NCBI GenBank assembly: GCA_030612705.1
Contig: JAUWNI010000020.1
Span: forward strand, 1 to 44,240
Origin: Phycisphaerae bacterium
Lineage (GTDB): Bacteria > Planctomycetota > Phycisphaerae > UBA1845 > Fen-1342
Direction: 5' to 3'
Length of the DNA: 44,240 bases
Of the stretch, positions 6,679 through 14,988 are shown piece by piece. How positions within the stretch are numbered: the stretch's first letter is position 1; every line of letters starts with the position of its first letter. The notes beneath the pieces are model-generated. The model was not told the origin of the DNA and searched no databases. It saw nothing but the letters and a program-made list of their open reading frames with translations. A program made the translations under genes and the position numbers.

Positions 6679-8628
6679 TTACGGTTCGACCTCGACGTCG
6701 GGGACATAGCCGGTCCGAGCCATGACGTTCTTCGGGTCAAACCACTCGTACCAGAACGCCTGGAACCGGGCCATGTAGGCCTGGGCCTCGAGTTCCTCCC
6801 GTTTCAGTTCGAAGTTGCCCTGGTAGATCGGTTTGATTTCGATCAGTTCGACCACGGCCCATTTGAGCGTCCTCGCGAGCGGCGCGATGACCACGGGATG
6901 CACCTCGGTCTGGTCCGGCCCGCCCTCGGCGGGGGGTGCAAACACCTGTTTGTGCAGCCCCGGAGTGTAGCCGACGTTTTTCAAGAAGCGCGGCTGGCGA
7001 AGGAATTGCTCGGGCTCGTAGGGCTGGAGCATTTGGACGTAGCGCTCGGCAGGGTCGGGCGGCGCGGCCGGCTCGGTGGTCGGCGTCTCCTGCTCTTTTT
7101 GACCCATCATTTTTTTCAAGTCTTTCGCGGCGGCGACCGACTGTTCGAGACCATTTTCGCGAGCCTGCTCGGCCAGCGCGCGGGCCTGCTCGCCGGCGAG
7201 CTCGAACGTCTTGATTTGCTTGACGTTCTGGATTACCTGCTCGCGGACGTCGTCCAGAGACGCCGGCGGACCGCTCGGCTCGATGTGGGTCACCCGAAAA
7301 ACATAAGCCTGATACGGAACGGCGCCGCTGACCGGATCGATGGTGCGCGTTTCGAGCACGACCGGGCTCGGTTCGTTGATGCGTAAAACCGGCATGCGTT
7401 CGTCCGGCTCGGCGGTGGCGAGCCCTTCAACGTGGAACGTCAGCGTCGGCGTGGGTACCGGCTCCCGGCCGACGACGACACTGGTCCGCCCGAAGCCGCG
7501 CTCACGACGCAGCTCGCGCTCGGTGACCAGCTCGGTCTGCTGATACACAACCGGGTACTCGCTTGAATATTTCTCCTTCAGCTCCTCGAATGACTTGAGC
7601 GTTTCGGCCGGTGGGACCTGACGAACATTGTCTTCGCCCAGCGGGGCGATATCCCACGGACGCCGAGCTTCCTGCTGGATCATGTTGACCAGCCGCTGGG
7701 CTTCGAGGATGGCCTTGGCGGCGCGGCAATCTTCGCGCACCTGGTCCTTGACCTCCTCGTAAGTCAATTGGATTTTTTGCGGCTGCCCGCCGTCATCGAG
7801 CGCGAACGGGGCGGCGTCCTTTACCTCCTTCACGTATTTATACTTGTTTTCCTCATAGAAGCGGGTCGCCTCTCGCGCGCTGATACGCACGCTGTCCTGG
7901 ATCACGGACGGGTCGACGGTCAGGTACTCAACCCGGACCCGGTCGTGAATGCGGTAGCCGTAGACGTGGGCCTCGTCGGTGTGTGCGTTGTCGCGGCTTT
8001 TCGCTTCCTCGAAGTGCGCCTGCAATTCCTCTTCCGTCGGTTCCGAGACGCCCTCAAGAAACGCCTTGGCATCGATCACCGAGATCAGAACGCGCGCCTC
8101 CTGATTCTGGTCGCGATAGGCGTGCTCGATTTCGGGCAGACTGGCGTTGGCCAGGGCACCGATCTGGTAACCAGCCAACACCATCGTGGCGCTGGCGCGG
8201 GCGGCGGAATCGTAGATCGAATTCAAGCTGCGACCGCTATGCTTACGAATCCCGTCCAGCACAATCGCGGACCCCGGTGCCTTCTTGAGGGTCTCCATGA
8301 TCTGCTCGCGGCCGACCATGATGCCCGTGCGGCGTGCCTCTTCCATCAGCAGATACATCGCCAGGTTACGCTCTTGCGGGTCTTTGGAGAGGATCGGCGG
8401 TGTGCGCAGTCTGAGTTGGGCCGTCAGTTCGAAGTCGTTTTGCGCGCGGTTCGTCTGGCTCAGAAAAACAGGCTCGCCGAACGCCTGGCCGATTTCAACG
8501 TCTCGCATCTGGCGGCTGCCCTGGGCGCGGCCGATCACGTCGCCGACCAGGAACACGACCAGCAGCAGCGACATGAAGACCAGCAGCAAAACACGGCTAT
8601 ACTTGCGAAAGATTCGACTGATTCTCAT
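6679..8628 (-). CDS. PpiD/SurA-like membrane-anchored periplasmic chaperone
   Basis: This 649-residue protein starts with a basic N-terminus and a single hydrophobic segment (about residues 13-35, LLLVFMSLLLVVFLVGDVIG), followed by a large extracytoplasmic region. The region after the anchor (DPQERNLAMYLLMEEARRTG, with later EIEHAYRDQNQEARV) resembles the SurA/PpiD N-terminal chaperone fold that binds unfolded outer-membrane or secreted proteins. I do not see a clear parvulin active-site signature, so isomerase activity is doubtful. The C-terminal half is charged and helical with Pro-rich linkers. The ATG has GAGGAC about 8 nt upstream. It lies upstream of leuS on the same strand with a 151-nt gap. 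The family assignment is an inference from layout and sequence character. Confidence 0.72.
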   Translation of the reverse strand: MRISRIFRKYSRVLLLVFMSLLLVVFLVGDVIGRAQGSRQMRDVEIGQAFGEPVFLSQTNRAQNDFELTAQLRLRTPPILSKDPQERNLAMYLLMEEARRTGIMVGREQIMETLKKAPGSAIVLDGIRKHSGRSLNSIYDSAARASATMVLAGYQIGALANASLPEIEHAYRDQNQEARVLISVIDAKAFLEGVSEPTEEELQAHFEEAKSRDNAHTDEAHVYGYRIHDRVRVEYLTVDPSVIQDSVRISAREATRFYEENKYKYVKEVKDAAPFALDDGGQPQKIQLTYEEVKDQVREDCRAAKAILEAQRLVNMIQQEARRPWDIAPLGEDNVRQVPPAETLKSFEELKEKYSSEYPVVYQQTELVTERELRRERGFGRTSVVVGREPVPTPTLTFHVEGLATAEPDERMPVLRINEPSPVVLETRTIDPVSGAVPYQAYVFRVTHIEPSGPPASLDDVREQVIQNVKQIKTFELAGEQARALAEQARENGLEQSVAAAKDLKKMMGQKEQETPTTEPAAPPDPAERYVQMLQPYEPEQFLRQPRFLKNVGYTPGLHKQVFAPPAEGGPDQTEVHPVVIAPLARTLKWAVVELIEIKPIYQGNFELKREELEAQAYMARFQAFWYEWFDPKNVMARTGYVPDVEVEP

Positions 8629-8910
8629 ACGAGTGTCCTCACGCTATGCGGAGCGAACGCCGCAACCCACCCGGGCGCGGCGGTACAATCCACCGATGAT
8701 ATTGGTTGTCGAGGGGAACACAAGACCCCCAAGCGGTCCGGTATGGATTCGCGTGAGGTAGAATGCAGCGTGTACTTTGTGAGATCGTGACCGCAATAAG
8801 GCCCGGCGCGGTTTAACATCGCGGGAGAATGCGGTATAAAATAATGCGTTCTGCCGAGCGGACCATCTGAATTCGGTCGTCCGGAGAACATCACTACCAA
8901 GGAGATACGC

Positions 8911-9678
8911 GTGCGACGGATAGTAATGATGACATTGGCGGCGTTGCTGGTAACCGAGGCGGCCCAGGCACAACGCAAGCCGATAGTTCCAATGGCGGTG
9001 GTCAGCGACAGCCAGAAGCTGCGAGGCAAGACCAAGGTTCTCTACCTGCTACGGCAGCTCGATCTGACGAAGGAGCAGCGCGAACACGCCCGCGGTCTGA
9101 TCGCGACGATCCTCGACACGGGGGCGGAGCACGATTTCTCGCTCGAGCAGGTCTACCAACTGATGGCCGAGGTGCAAGAGGCGAAGAAGGAAGGCGACGA
9201 CGAGCGCGTCCGGCAGCTCAACCAGCAACTACGCGAGCTGGGCAAAGGCTCCGACAACAACGAAGAGTTCTTCATGAATATGGAGGACGTGCTGACCGAC
9301 GAGCAGAAGGTAATGCTCAAGGCGGCTCGCGAGCGGCTGGAACGAAACCCCAGCGGGGCGCTGCGCCCGATCGACGTATTCCGGGCGGTTGAAAAACTCA
9401 ACCTGAGCAAAGAGCAACAGAATTACCTCAACAAGCTGCGTGACAAGTTGCGGCAGTCCCTGCGCGGGGCCAGGACGATAAAAGACAAAGATCGTTTCCA
9501 ACTGATGAACGGGCTGCTCGAAGCGATCGTTGCCAAGTTGACGCCCGAGCAGCAGGAACAGTTCGGCTTGAGCATCGCGAAGCTGCGTTCGGACCTGGCT
9601 TACCGCTTACGGATCATGACGCCGGAAATGGAAGAGGCGTTCAGGGAGAAGCAAAACAGCAAGGCGACCGAGGACTAG
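8911..9678 (+). CDS. Spy/CpxP-like periplasmic protein (LTxxQ repeats), copy 1
   Basis: This 255-residue protein has an N-terminal signal peptide (cleavage probably after AQA, near residue 21) and a mostly helical, charged mature part. Four LTxxQ-like motifs are visible: LDLTKEQ, LTDEQ, LNLSKEQ and LTPEQ. This motif defines the Spy/CpxP family of periplasmic stress chaperones and sensors. The start is GTG at 8911, supported by AAGGAGAT 4 nt upstream. The next gene (9802-10554) is a clear paralog with the same motif order and the shared phrase RLERNPSG.LRPID. A role in envelope stress or metal sensing is inferred; no two-component genes are adjacent. Confidence 0.82.
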   Translation: MRRIVMMTLAALLVTEAAQAQRKPIVPMAVVSDSQKLRGKTKVLYLLRQLDLTKEQREHARGLIATILDTGAEHDFSLEQVYQLMAEVQEAKKEGDDERVRQLNQQLRELGKGSDNNEEFFMNMEDVLTDEQKVMLKAARERLERNPSGALRPIDVFRAVEKLNLSKEQQNYLNKLRDKLRQSLRGARTIKDKDRFQLMNGLLEAIVAKLTPEQQEQFGLSIAKLRSDLAYRLRIMTPEMEEAFREKQNSKATED

Positions 9679-9720
9679 TACTCTGCCGCGCCTGAATTGG
9701 TGGGCCGCTCGGAAGGTGGC
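9676..9720. repeat. TAGTRCTCTGYC-type dispersed element, copy A
   Basis: The element starts TAGTACTCTGCC, with its first three bases forming the stop codon of the upstream gene, and continues with CTGAATTGGTGGG. Related copies start at 10573, 31749 and 37296. Confidence 0.6.
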
Positions 9721-9801
9721 ACCACCACGCCGACATGGCCGTACGCTGACCGCCGCCTTCGGCTCGCGAATAATCTGGTGAAACCACTCAAGGAGAAGCT
9801 C

Positions 9802-10554
9802 ATGCGTCGCATCTTTGTATTCGGAATCGCTGCATTTTGGTTGGTCGCCGCCTTGCCGGCATCGGCGGGGACGGAGATTCCGGAGGCGGCAATTAACGAT
9901 AAGGCCAAGCTGCTCGGGCCAAAGAAGGCCGCCTACCTGATGCGACAGCTCGACCTGACCGAGGAACAGGCGGCCAATGCCCAGGGCCTGATCGATTCGA
10001 TCTTCCCCGGCGACGAGCACGCCACGGTGGATATCAATCAGATCCGAGCAATCTGGAAGGAAATCGAGCAGGCCAAGGCGGCAAAGAATCAAACCAAGAT
10101 CGACGAGCTCACCCGGCAATTGCAGCAATTGGGCAAAGAGGCCACGAACGATTCCGAATTCTATGACAACCTCGAGTTGCAACTTACCGACGAGCAGAAG
10201 AAGAAACTGGCGGCGGCACGGGCCCGGCTGGAGCGGAACCCGAGCGGATCGCTGCGGCCGATCGACTTGATGCGGGCGGCGTGGGATCTCAATCCAACCG
10301 ACGAGCAGCGAGTACAGTTGCGCGCCGTGCAGGAGGGGATGCGAAAGATACTCTATCCAAACCTGCGACCAAGTCTGGAAATAAAGTTGAAGTTGATCAA
10401 CTTCATCCACGACGAGACGCGCGCGATCCTGACGCCGGAGCAACGCGTGCAGTGGGATCCGCGGGTCCGCGCCTTGCGTCCGGACCTGATCGACGAGGGT
10501 CTGCGCGTCAAGCTGCCGGAGCCTGCCCAGACCGATCCACCAGCCGACGAGTAG
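9802..10554 (+). CDS. Spy/CpxP-like periplasmic protein (LTxxQ repeats), copy 2
   Basis: This 250-residue paralog of the preceding gene has a signal peptide (cleavage probably after ASA, near residue 22) and the same order of motifs: QLDLTEEQ, LTDEQ, a degenerate LNPTDEQ and LTPEQ. The ATG at 9802 is preferred over an upstream in-frame start at 9697 because AAGGAG lies 6 nt before it and the signal peptide begins there. The 123-nt gap to copy 1 holds a dispersed repeat, so co-transcription is possible but not shown. Divergence between the two copies suggests an old duplication with distinct partners. Confidence 0.82.
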   Translation: MRRIFVFGIAAFWLVAALPASAGTEIPEAAINDKAKLLGPKKAAYLMRQLDLTEEQAANAQGLIDSIFPGDEHATVDINQIRAIWKEIEQAKAAKNQTKIDELTRQLQQLGKEATNDSEFYDNLELQLTDEQKKKLAAARARLERNPSGSLRPIDLMRAAWDLNPTDEQRVQLRAVQEGMRKILYPNLRPSLEIKLKLINFIHDETRAILTPEQRVQWDPRVRALRPDLIDEGLRVKLPEPAQTDPPADE

Positions 10555-11010
10555 CGCAAGCCCGCGGAAGACCAGTGCTCTGTCAACTCTTACTTGATGG
10601 GTGGCAAGGGCGTCCCGCCCGTGATTCCTCGGGCATCTAACCCGAGAAGAACACAGCCGAGGGCGGCTGTGCCACATGAACAATCCGTGATAGTCCGCCG
10701 ACACGTAACGAGAGCCCTGGAAGGGCGGCCCAGCGTCCCTGACGCTCGCGCCGCGTTCACACGGTGGAGCGTGGGTGCCCCACCCTCTCTGAGGGTGGGG
10801 GACTGACGAATCCGTTCCTCACCCCTGGAAGGGGTGGGGCACCCGGCCAAATGCGCGGTGTGCTCAAGCCATTCAAGCTACGCATCCGATACAACTGATA
10901 GCGCCACAGTCCGGACCGCCGTCGCCCAAGGACGATCCACGATGGTCGTGGTCGGGGCATCCAAGTGTTCGCCGTTGTCGCTCTTCTCAGTTCACCAGGA
11001 GGTCGTAACC
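10555..11010. other. gene-free stretch rich in palindromic repeats
   Basis: No gene is seen here. A TAGTRCTCTGYC-type element starts at 10573 (CAGTGCTCTGTC) and runs into GATGGGTGGCAAGGGCGTCC. Farther on, GGGTGCCCCACCC at 10773-10785 is perfectly inverted at 10832-10844, with a small hairpin (CACCCTCTCTGAGGGTG) inside. These look like REP-type elements. The first part of a long in-frame extension of the next gene also lies here and is not considered coding. Confidence 0.65.
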
Positions 11011-12948
11011 ATGTCACGCACGAGTTTCACCCGCAACGGCATCACTTTGCTTGTCTGTACCGTTTTCGCCGCGTCGTTCGCCGGAGCGCAAACCACCTGG
11101 CACGTCGACGACGACGCACCGAATGACCCGGGCCCTGATGATCCGGCCGTCAGCGATCCGCTCGAGGATGGTTCGGAGGAGCATCCGTTCGACGCCATCC
11201 AGGAAGGCATCGACGCCGCCACCGATGGGGACACGGTTCTGGTACACCGCGGCTCGTACTTCGGTGAAGGCAACCAGCGGCTCGATTTCGACGGCAAGGC
11301 GATCACCGTGCGCTCACAGAGCGGACCGCGCTGGTGCATCATCCGCTGTGACGAAGACGGCTGGGCCGTTCACTTCCAGGATGGCGAGACCGCCGATACC
11401 GTCCTCGACGGTTTGCGAATTACGGATGCCTGTGCTGACGAAGAGTCTCTTGCCGCCGTCGCATGCAGCGGCGCCAGTCCGACCATCGTCAACTGTGTGA
11501 TCGAGGGCAACCACTGCACCGGCCTGTTCTGCTCTAACAGCAGCGCGGTTATCCGCAACTGCACGATCGCGGAGAACACTGACTACAGCGCTTCCGCCGC
11601 CGGCGTCGTACTGGCAGGAGGTACTGACACGCTCGAAGACTGCACCATCGCCAGGAACGTCGGCATGAATTGTGGAGGCGTCGCTCTGGTGGGCGGATAC
11701 GTCACACTTCTTCGGTGTGCGATTACGGGCAATGTCGCGATCCCCTTTGACGCCGGTGCCGGTGGCCTGGACGCTGCCTGTGCTTACGTGACCATCGCAG
11801 ACTGCGAGATCACCGGAAACGTGGGAGGATCCTGCGGCGGGGGTATTCTCGCCTTTGGCAGCAGCGTGGCAATCACGGACTGCCGGGTCGTGGGAAACAC
11901 GAGCACGAATTCGGGGGGTGGCATAAGCGTCATCGGAGGCAGTGCGATCGTGCGCCGTTCCGAAATGTCATACAACTACTCAGCAGAGGGAGGAGGCATC
12001 GCCGGGTGGGGCAACACCCTTCTGCAGGTCGTCGATTGCACGATCATGGACAACATCGCGCAATCCCGCGGCGGAGGTGTGCACGCCGAATCCGGAACGA
12101 TGCTGGTTGATCGATGCACGATCGTATCGAACCGATCCCATGATTCCGGGGGCGGACTCAGTCACTACGACAGCGAACTCACTCTCGGCAATTCGGCCAT
12201 CGCGCGCAATTTCGCCGATGACAGGGGCGGCGGCGTGTATTTGCACGGCGGGACCGCGGCCATTACCAACTGTACGATCACGGAAAACGCCAGCGGCGAC
12301 AGCGAGGCGGGGGCTGCCATGATCACCTGGTCCGACTCGTCGCTGACAAACTCCATCGTCTGGGGAAACTCGGCCCCGGATGGTTACCAACTGTCGGTGC
12401 ATCGCGGGCCTACCACCATCGCGTTCAGTGTCATCGAAGGAGGCCAGGACGCTGTGAAAGGCCAGCATCCCCATTCGCTGATTTGGGGCCCCGGCAACAT
12501 CGACGCCGATCCGCTCTTCGTCGATCCCGACAATGCCGATTATCGTCTCCTGACCGGCTCGCCCGGCCTCGACGCCGGCTGCAACTGCGCGGTGCTGGCA
12601 GACGTGGTCGATGCGGATGCTGACGGCGATACGGACGAGTACGTCCCGTTCGACCTCGACGGTGAGAGCCGCTTCTTCGACGATCCGAACACGCCGGACG
12701 GCGACGGCGGCATCCCGCCCGTCGTCGACATCGGTGCCTACGAGTTCGGCGGCAGCGACCTGCCGCCCTGCCGGGGCGACCTGGACGGCGACCGCGATAT
12801 CGACCTCGCCGACCTCACCATCTTGATCGGGAACTATGGCATGACCAGTGGCGCCAGCGGCACCGACGGCGATATGGACTGCGACGGCGACGTGGATCTG
12901 GCCGATCTGGGCGCACTGTTGTCAAGGTATGGAGCGAGTTGTTCCTGA
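11011..12948 (+). CDS. secreted right-handed beta-helix protein with dockerin-like C-terminus
   Basis: This 645-residue protein has a signal peptide (cleavage near AGA, residue 26) and a phrase near the N-terminus (HPFDAIQEGIDAATDGDTV) typical of pectin-lyase-fold beta-helix proteins. About residues 90-510 form many short rungs of the type ITNCTITEN or IADCEITGN with GGG turns. The C-terminal ~60 residues hold two EF-hand-like loops (DLDGDRDIDLADL and DMDCDGDVDLADL), as in dockerin type I modules, which bind calcium and mediate attachment. The start at 11011 is supported by AGGAGG 8 nt upstream; the same frame extends further upstream through repeats but is not used. The substrate is unknown; polysaccharide binding or cell-surface display is inferred. 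Confidence 0.88.
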   Translation: MSRTSFTRNGITLLVCTVFAASFAGAQTTWHVDDDAPNDPGPDDPAVSDPLEDGSEEHPFDAIQEGIDAATDGDTVLVHRGSYFGEGNQRLDFDGKAITVRSQSGPRWCIIRCDEDGWAVHFQDGETADTVLDGLRITDACADEESLAAVACSGASPTIVNCVIEGNHCTGLFCSNSSAVIRNCTIAENTDYSASAAGVVLAGGTDTLEDCTIARNVGMNCGGVALVGGYVTLLRCAITGNVAIPFDAGAGGLDAACAYVTIADCEITGNVGGSCGGGILAFGSSVAITDCRVVGNTSTNSGGGISVIGGSAIVRRSEMSYNYSAEGGGIAGWGNTLLQVVDCTIMDNIAQSRGGGVHAESGTMLVDRCTIVSNRSHDSGGGLSHYDSELTLGNSAIARNFADDRGGGVYLHGGTAAITNCTITENASGDSEAGAAMITWSDSSLTNSIVWGNSAPDGYQLSVHRGPTTIAFSVIEGGQDAVKGQHPHSLIWGPGNIDADPLFVDPDNADYRLLTGSPGLDAGCNCAVLADVVDADADGDTDEYVPFDLDGESRFFDDPNTPDGDGGIPPVVDIGAYEFGGSDLPPCRGDLDGDRDIDLADLTILIGNYGMTSGASGTDGDMDCDGDVDLADLGALLSRYGASCS

Positions 12949-13021
12949 CGGCACGGATTGCCTGGTGAACTCTGCGTCATGATGGGGCACCCAGCCAACC
13001 GCGGCGCCGAGCGCATCTCGC

Positions 13022-13058
13022 AAAAAATACGACGCCGGTCGTTATGACCGACGTCGTA
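13022..13058 (-). terminator. rho-independent terminator
   Basis: On the minus strand a strong hairpin (TACGACG/CGTCGTA outer, one mismatch, CGGTC/GACCG inner, 5-nt loop) is followed by six T residues (13027-13022). It lies about 67 nt beyond the stop of the small gene at 13125-13499 and would end its transcript. Confidence 0.85.
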
Positions 13059-13124
13059 CTCGCCGGGCTCCCCAATCCGCGGCCGCTTGGCGAAGGCGGC
13101 CGCGCTGACCCTTTGCGCTTCACG

Positions 13125-13499
13125 CTAGGTTTCGACGAAACGCTCCTTGAAATCCCGGTAGGCCTCGCACTGCTCGGGATCGGTGCAGCAGACATCGCGA
13201 ATGTGTTCGTAAAACACGTCCGGCTTAAGGCCGATGTCCTTGCGCAAATGGCACTTCATCGCGATGCGAGGCTGGGTCGTGCCCGTTCCCGTAAGGAGCG
13301 AACGGACGAAAACCTGGTTCTTGCCGGCCTGGCACTTCATCTCCTGGTTCAGCTTTTGCTCGAGATCGGTGAGGTTGGCACGCTGCTCCTCAGTCGTGAT
13401 CGGCGGGCCGAATTCCTCGCCGACGCGCGAGATCAGTTTCTTGCGCGGCTTGGGCTCCGGTTTAGACTTCGATTTCCGCAACAAAGAGGACCACACCAT
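13125..13499 (-). CDS. small conserved-looking cysteine-containing protein
   Basis: This 124-residue protein has no family I recognise. The N-terminus is basic and Lys/Pro-rich (residues 8-23). The C-terminal half is mixed and holds five cysteines (MKCQAG, MKCHLRK, DVCCTDPEQC), which could form a metal site or disulfides. GAGG lies 8 nt before the ATG, and a strong terminator follows at 13058-13022, so it looks like a real single-gene transcription unit. It has no signal peptide or membrane segment. Confidence 0.68.
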   Translation of the reverse strand: MVWSSLLRKSKSKPEPKPRKKLISRVGEEFGPPITTEEQRANLTDLEQKLNQEMKCQAGKNQVFVRSLLTGTGTTQPRIAMKCHLRKDIGLKPDVFYEHIRDVCCTDPEQCEAYRDFKERFVET

Positions 13500-13835
13500 T
13501 TCACCAGCCTCGTTTCAATATAACCACCAAGCCGCGCGTATCTTTTCATCGGCGGCTAAGTCGCTCTTAAAGAAAATCGCAACCGCGCACGAACGCGGGC
13601 GAAATCCAAGCTCGGCAGACCAGCGCGGAATCGTGAGCGATCTCGCTCACCGTGTCCCGCCGGCTTCCCTGCCGCGACCTCCGTGTCGTCGCAGCTTCGT
13701 GGATCGAGGCGTGGCGTGCCGACTCGTGTGATAACACAACGATGTCAACGAGTCCGTGGGAGCCCCGCCGGTCGCCAGCCTTATCCTCTTTATTCTAACG
13801 TTTACCGGCTGTCAGATGAAATGCTTTTGGAGAAA
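13500..13835. other. 336-nt stretch without recognised gene
   Basis: No open frame here looks like a protein I recognise, and I see no RNA family. The notable element is an inverted repeat GTGAGCGA-TC-TCGCTCAC at 13633-13650, which could be an operator for the small gene at 13125-13499 or a REP-like element. Confidence 0.4.
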
Positions 13836-14825
13836 CTATACCGATCCGTAGCCGTTGGGATGCGCCTGGTGCCAGCGCCAAGCGGTCGCGATGATTTTCT
13901 CAAGATCGGTGTAGCGGGGTTGCCAGTCATAATGGTGACGCAGCTTATCGGAATCAGCGTAGAGCTCGGGTGGGTCCCCCGGCCGGCGATCGGTCAACAC
14001 AGCCGGGATCGCGTGCCCCGCGACCCGCCGTGCCGCCGCGATGATCTCCAAGACGCTGCGACCATGGCCGGTCCCGACGTTGAAGGCCTGGGACTTTCCC
14101 TCGGTCAGACGCTCGACGGCGAGCAGGTGCACGTCGGCAAGGTCGTCGACGTGGATGTAATCACGGATACAGGTGCCGTCAGGCGTCGGATAATCGGACC
14201 CGAAAATGCCGATCGACTCACGCTGCCCGAGCGCGACCTGCAATACCAGCGGGATCAGGTGAATTTCAGGCTTGTGATCCTCGCCGATGGTCCCGTCGGC
14301 GGCAGCGCCGGCGGCGTTGAAGTAACGCAACGCAACCGAGCCCAAACCCCAGGCGGCGGCCGAATCACGCATGATCCATTCCATCGCGAGCTTGGTGGAG
14401 CCGTAGGGGTTGATCGGGTCCTTCGGCAAATCCTCGGTTATCGGAAGATCATCGGGCACGCCATAAACCGCACACGAGCTGCTGAAAACGATTCGCTTGA
14501 TCCGGGCGGGCTTCATCGCTTCGAGCAGGTTGAGCGTGTTGGCGACATTATTGCGGTAGTACATCAGCGGCTGCTGAACTGATTCGCCAACGTTCAAATA
14601 CGCCGCGAAGTGCATCACCGCGTCGAAGCGGCCGGCGGGCAGGACCCGTTTGAGCTTCTCGATGTCGGCGAGATCGCCCTCGATGAACTCGGCGACTCGG
14701 TCGACCGCCTGCCGATGCCCGGCAATGAGATTGTCGTAGACGGCCACTTCATGCCCGGCGGCGACGAGACGCTTGACGCAATGGCTACCGACGTAGCCGG
14801 CCCCGCCGGTGACAAAGATCCTCAT
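13836..14825 (-). CDS. galE: UDP-glucose 4-epimerase
   Basis: GalE interconverts UDP-glucose and UDP-galactose using tightly bound NAD. This 329-residue protein is an extended short-chain dehydrogenase: the NAD-binding GGAGYVG lies at residues 7-13, the catalytic Ser/Thr region is SSSCAVYG at 115-122, and the YxxxK pair is Tyr141/Lys145. The later AFNVGTGHGRSVLEI and the NPYGSTKLAMEW segment are typical of GalE proper. The start ATG has AAGGAA 8 nt upstream. It is divergent from mutS, with an imperfect palindrome (14867-14905) between them. It could supply sugar nucleotides for surface glycans. Confidence 0.95.
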   Translation of the reverse strand: MRIFVTGGAGYVGSHCVKRLVAAGHEVAVYDNLIAGHRQAVDRVAEFIEGDLADIEKLKRVLPAGRFDAVMHFAAYLNVGESVQQPLMYYRNNVANTLNLLEAMKPARIKRIVFSSSCAVYGVPDDLPITEDLPKDPINPYGSTKLAMEWIMRDSAAAWGLGSVALRYFNAAGAAADGTIGEDHKPEIHLIPLVLQVALGQRESIGIFGSDYPTPDGTCIRDYIHVDDLADVHLLAVERLTEGKSQAFNVGTGHGRSVLEIIAAARRVAGHAIPAVLTDRRPGDPPELYADSDKLRHHYDWQPRYTDLEKIIATAWRWHQAHPNGYGSV

Positions 14826-14866
14826 GCGTTAGTTCCTTCACGCGGTTCAAGTTCGCGCCACACACC

Positions 14867-14905
14867 GGGTGCCCCACGAGCAAGCCGAGCTTGCCCGTGG
14901 CACCC
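14867..14905. repeat. imperfect palindrome between galE and mutS
   Basis: GGGTGCCCCACGAGCAAG and, after CCGA, GCTTGCCCGTGGCACCC form an imperfect hairpin. The GGGTGCCCCAC core is shared with palindromes at 10773-10844 and 23973-24020. Confidence 0.6.
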
Positions 14906-14988
14906 GTGTGCTCAGCGTGCATCATCCGGATTGTCGGGGCGGCGTCAATCGACGACGCGGCCGCGATGACGTTTTACGCCGAGGCGTT

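Noticed and set aside
4614..6725. 703-codon ORF on the plus strand
   Set aside because: It runs antisense to leuS, whose signatures are intact; the long frame follows from GC-rich codon use.
7768..8790. 340-codon ORF on the plus strand
   Set aside because: Antisense to the PpiD/SurA-like gene; no Shine-Dalgarno and low-quality composition.
10834..11010. Upstream extension of the beta-helix protein
   Set aside because: The in-frame part lies in repeats, and a good Shine-Dalgarno and signal peptide start at 11011.
13633..13650. Inverted repeat GTGAGCGA-TC-TCGCTCAC as an operator
   Set aside because: The symmetry is real, but it lies 134 nt from the nearest start and there is no regulator nearby, so it is only mentioned, not called.
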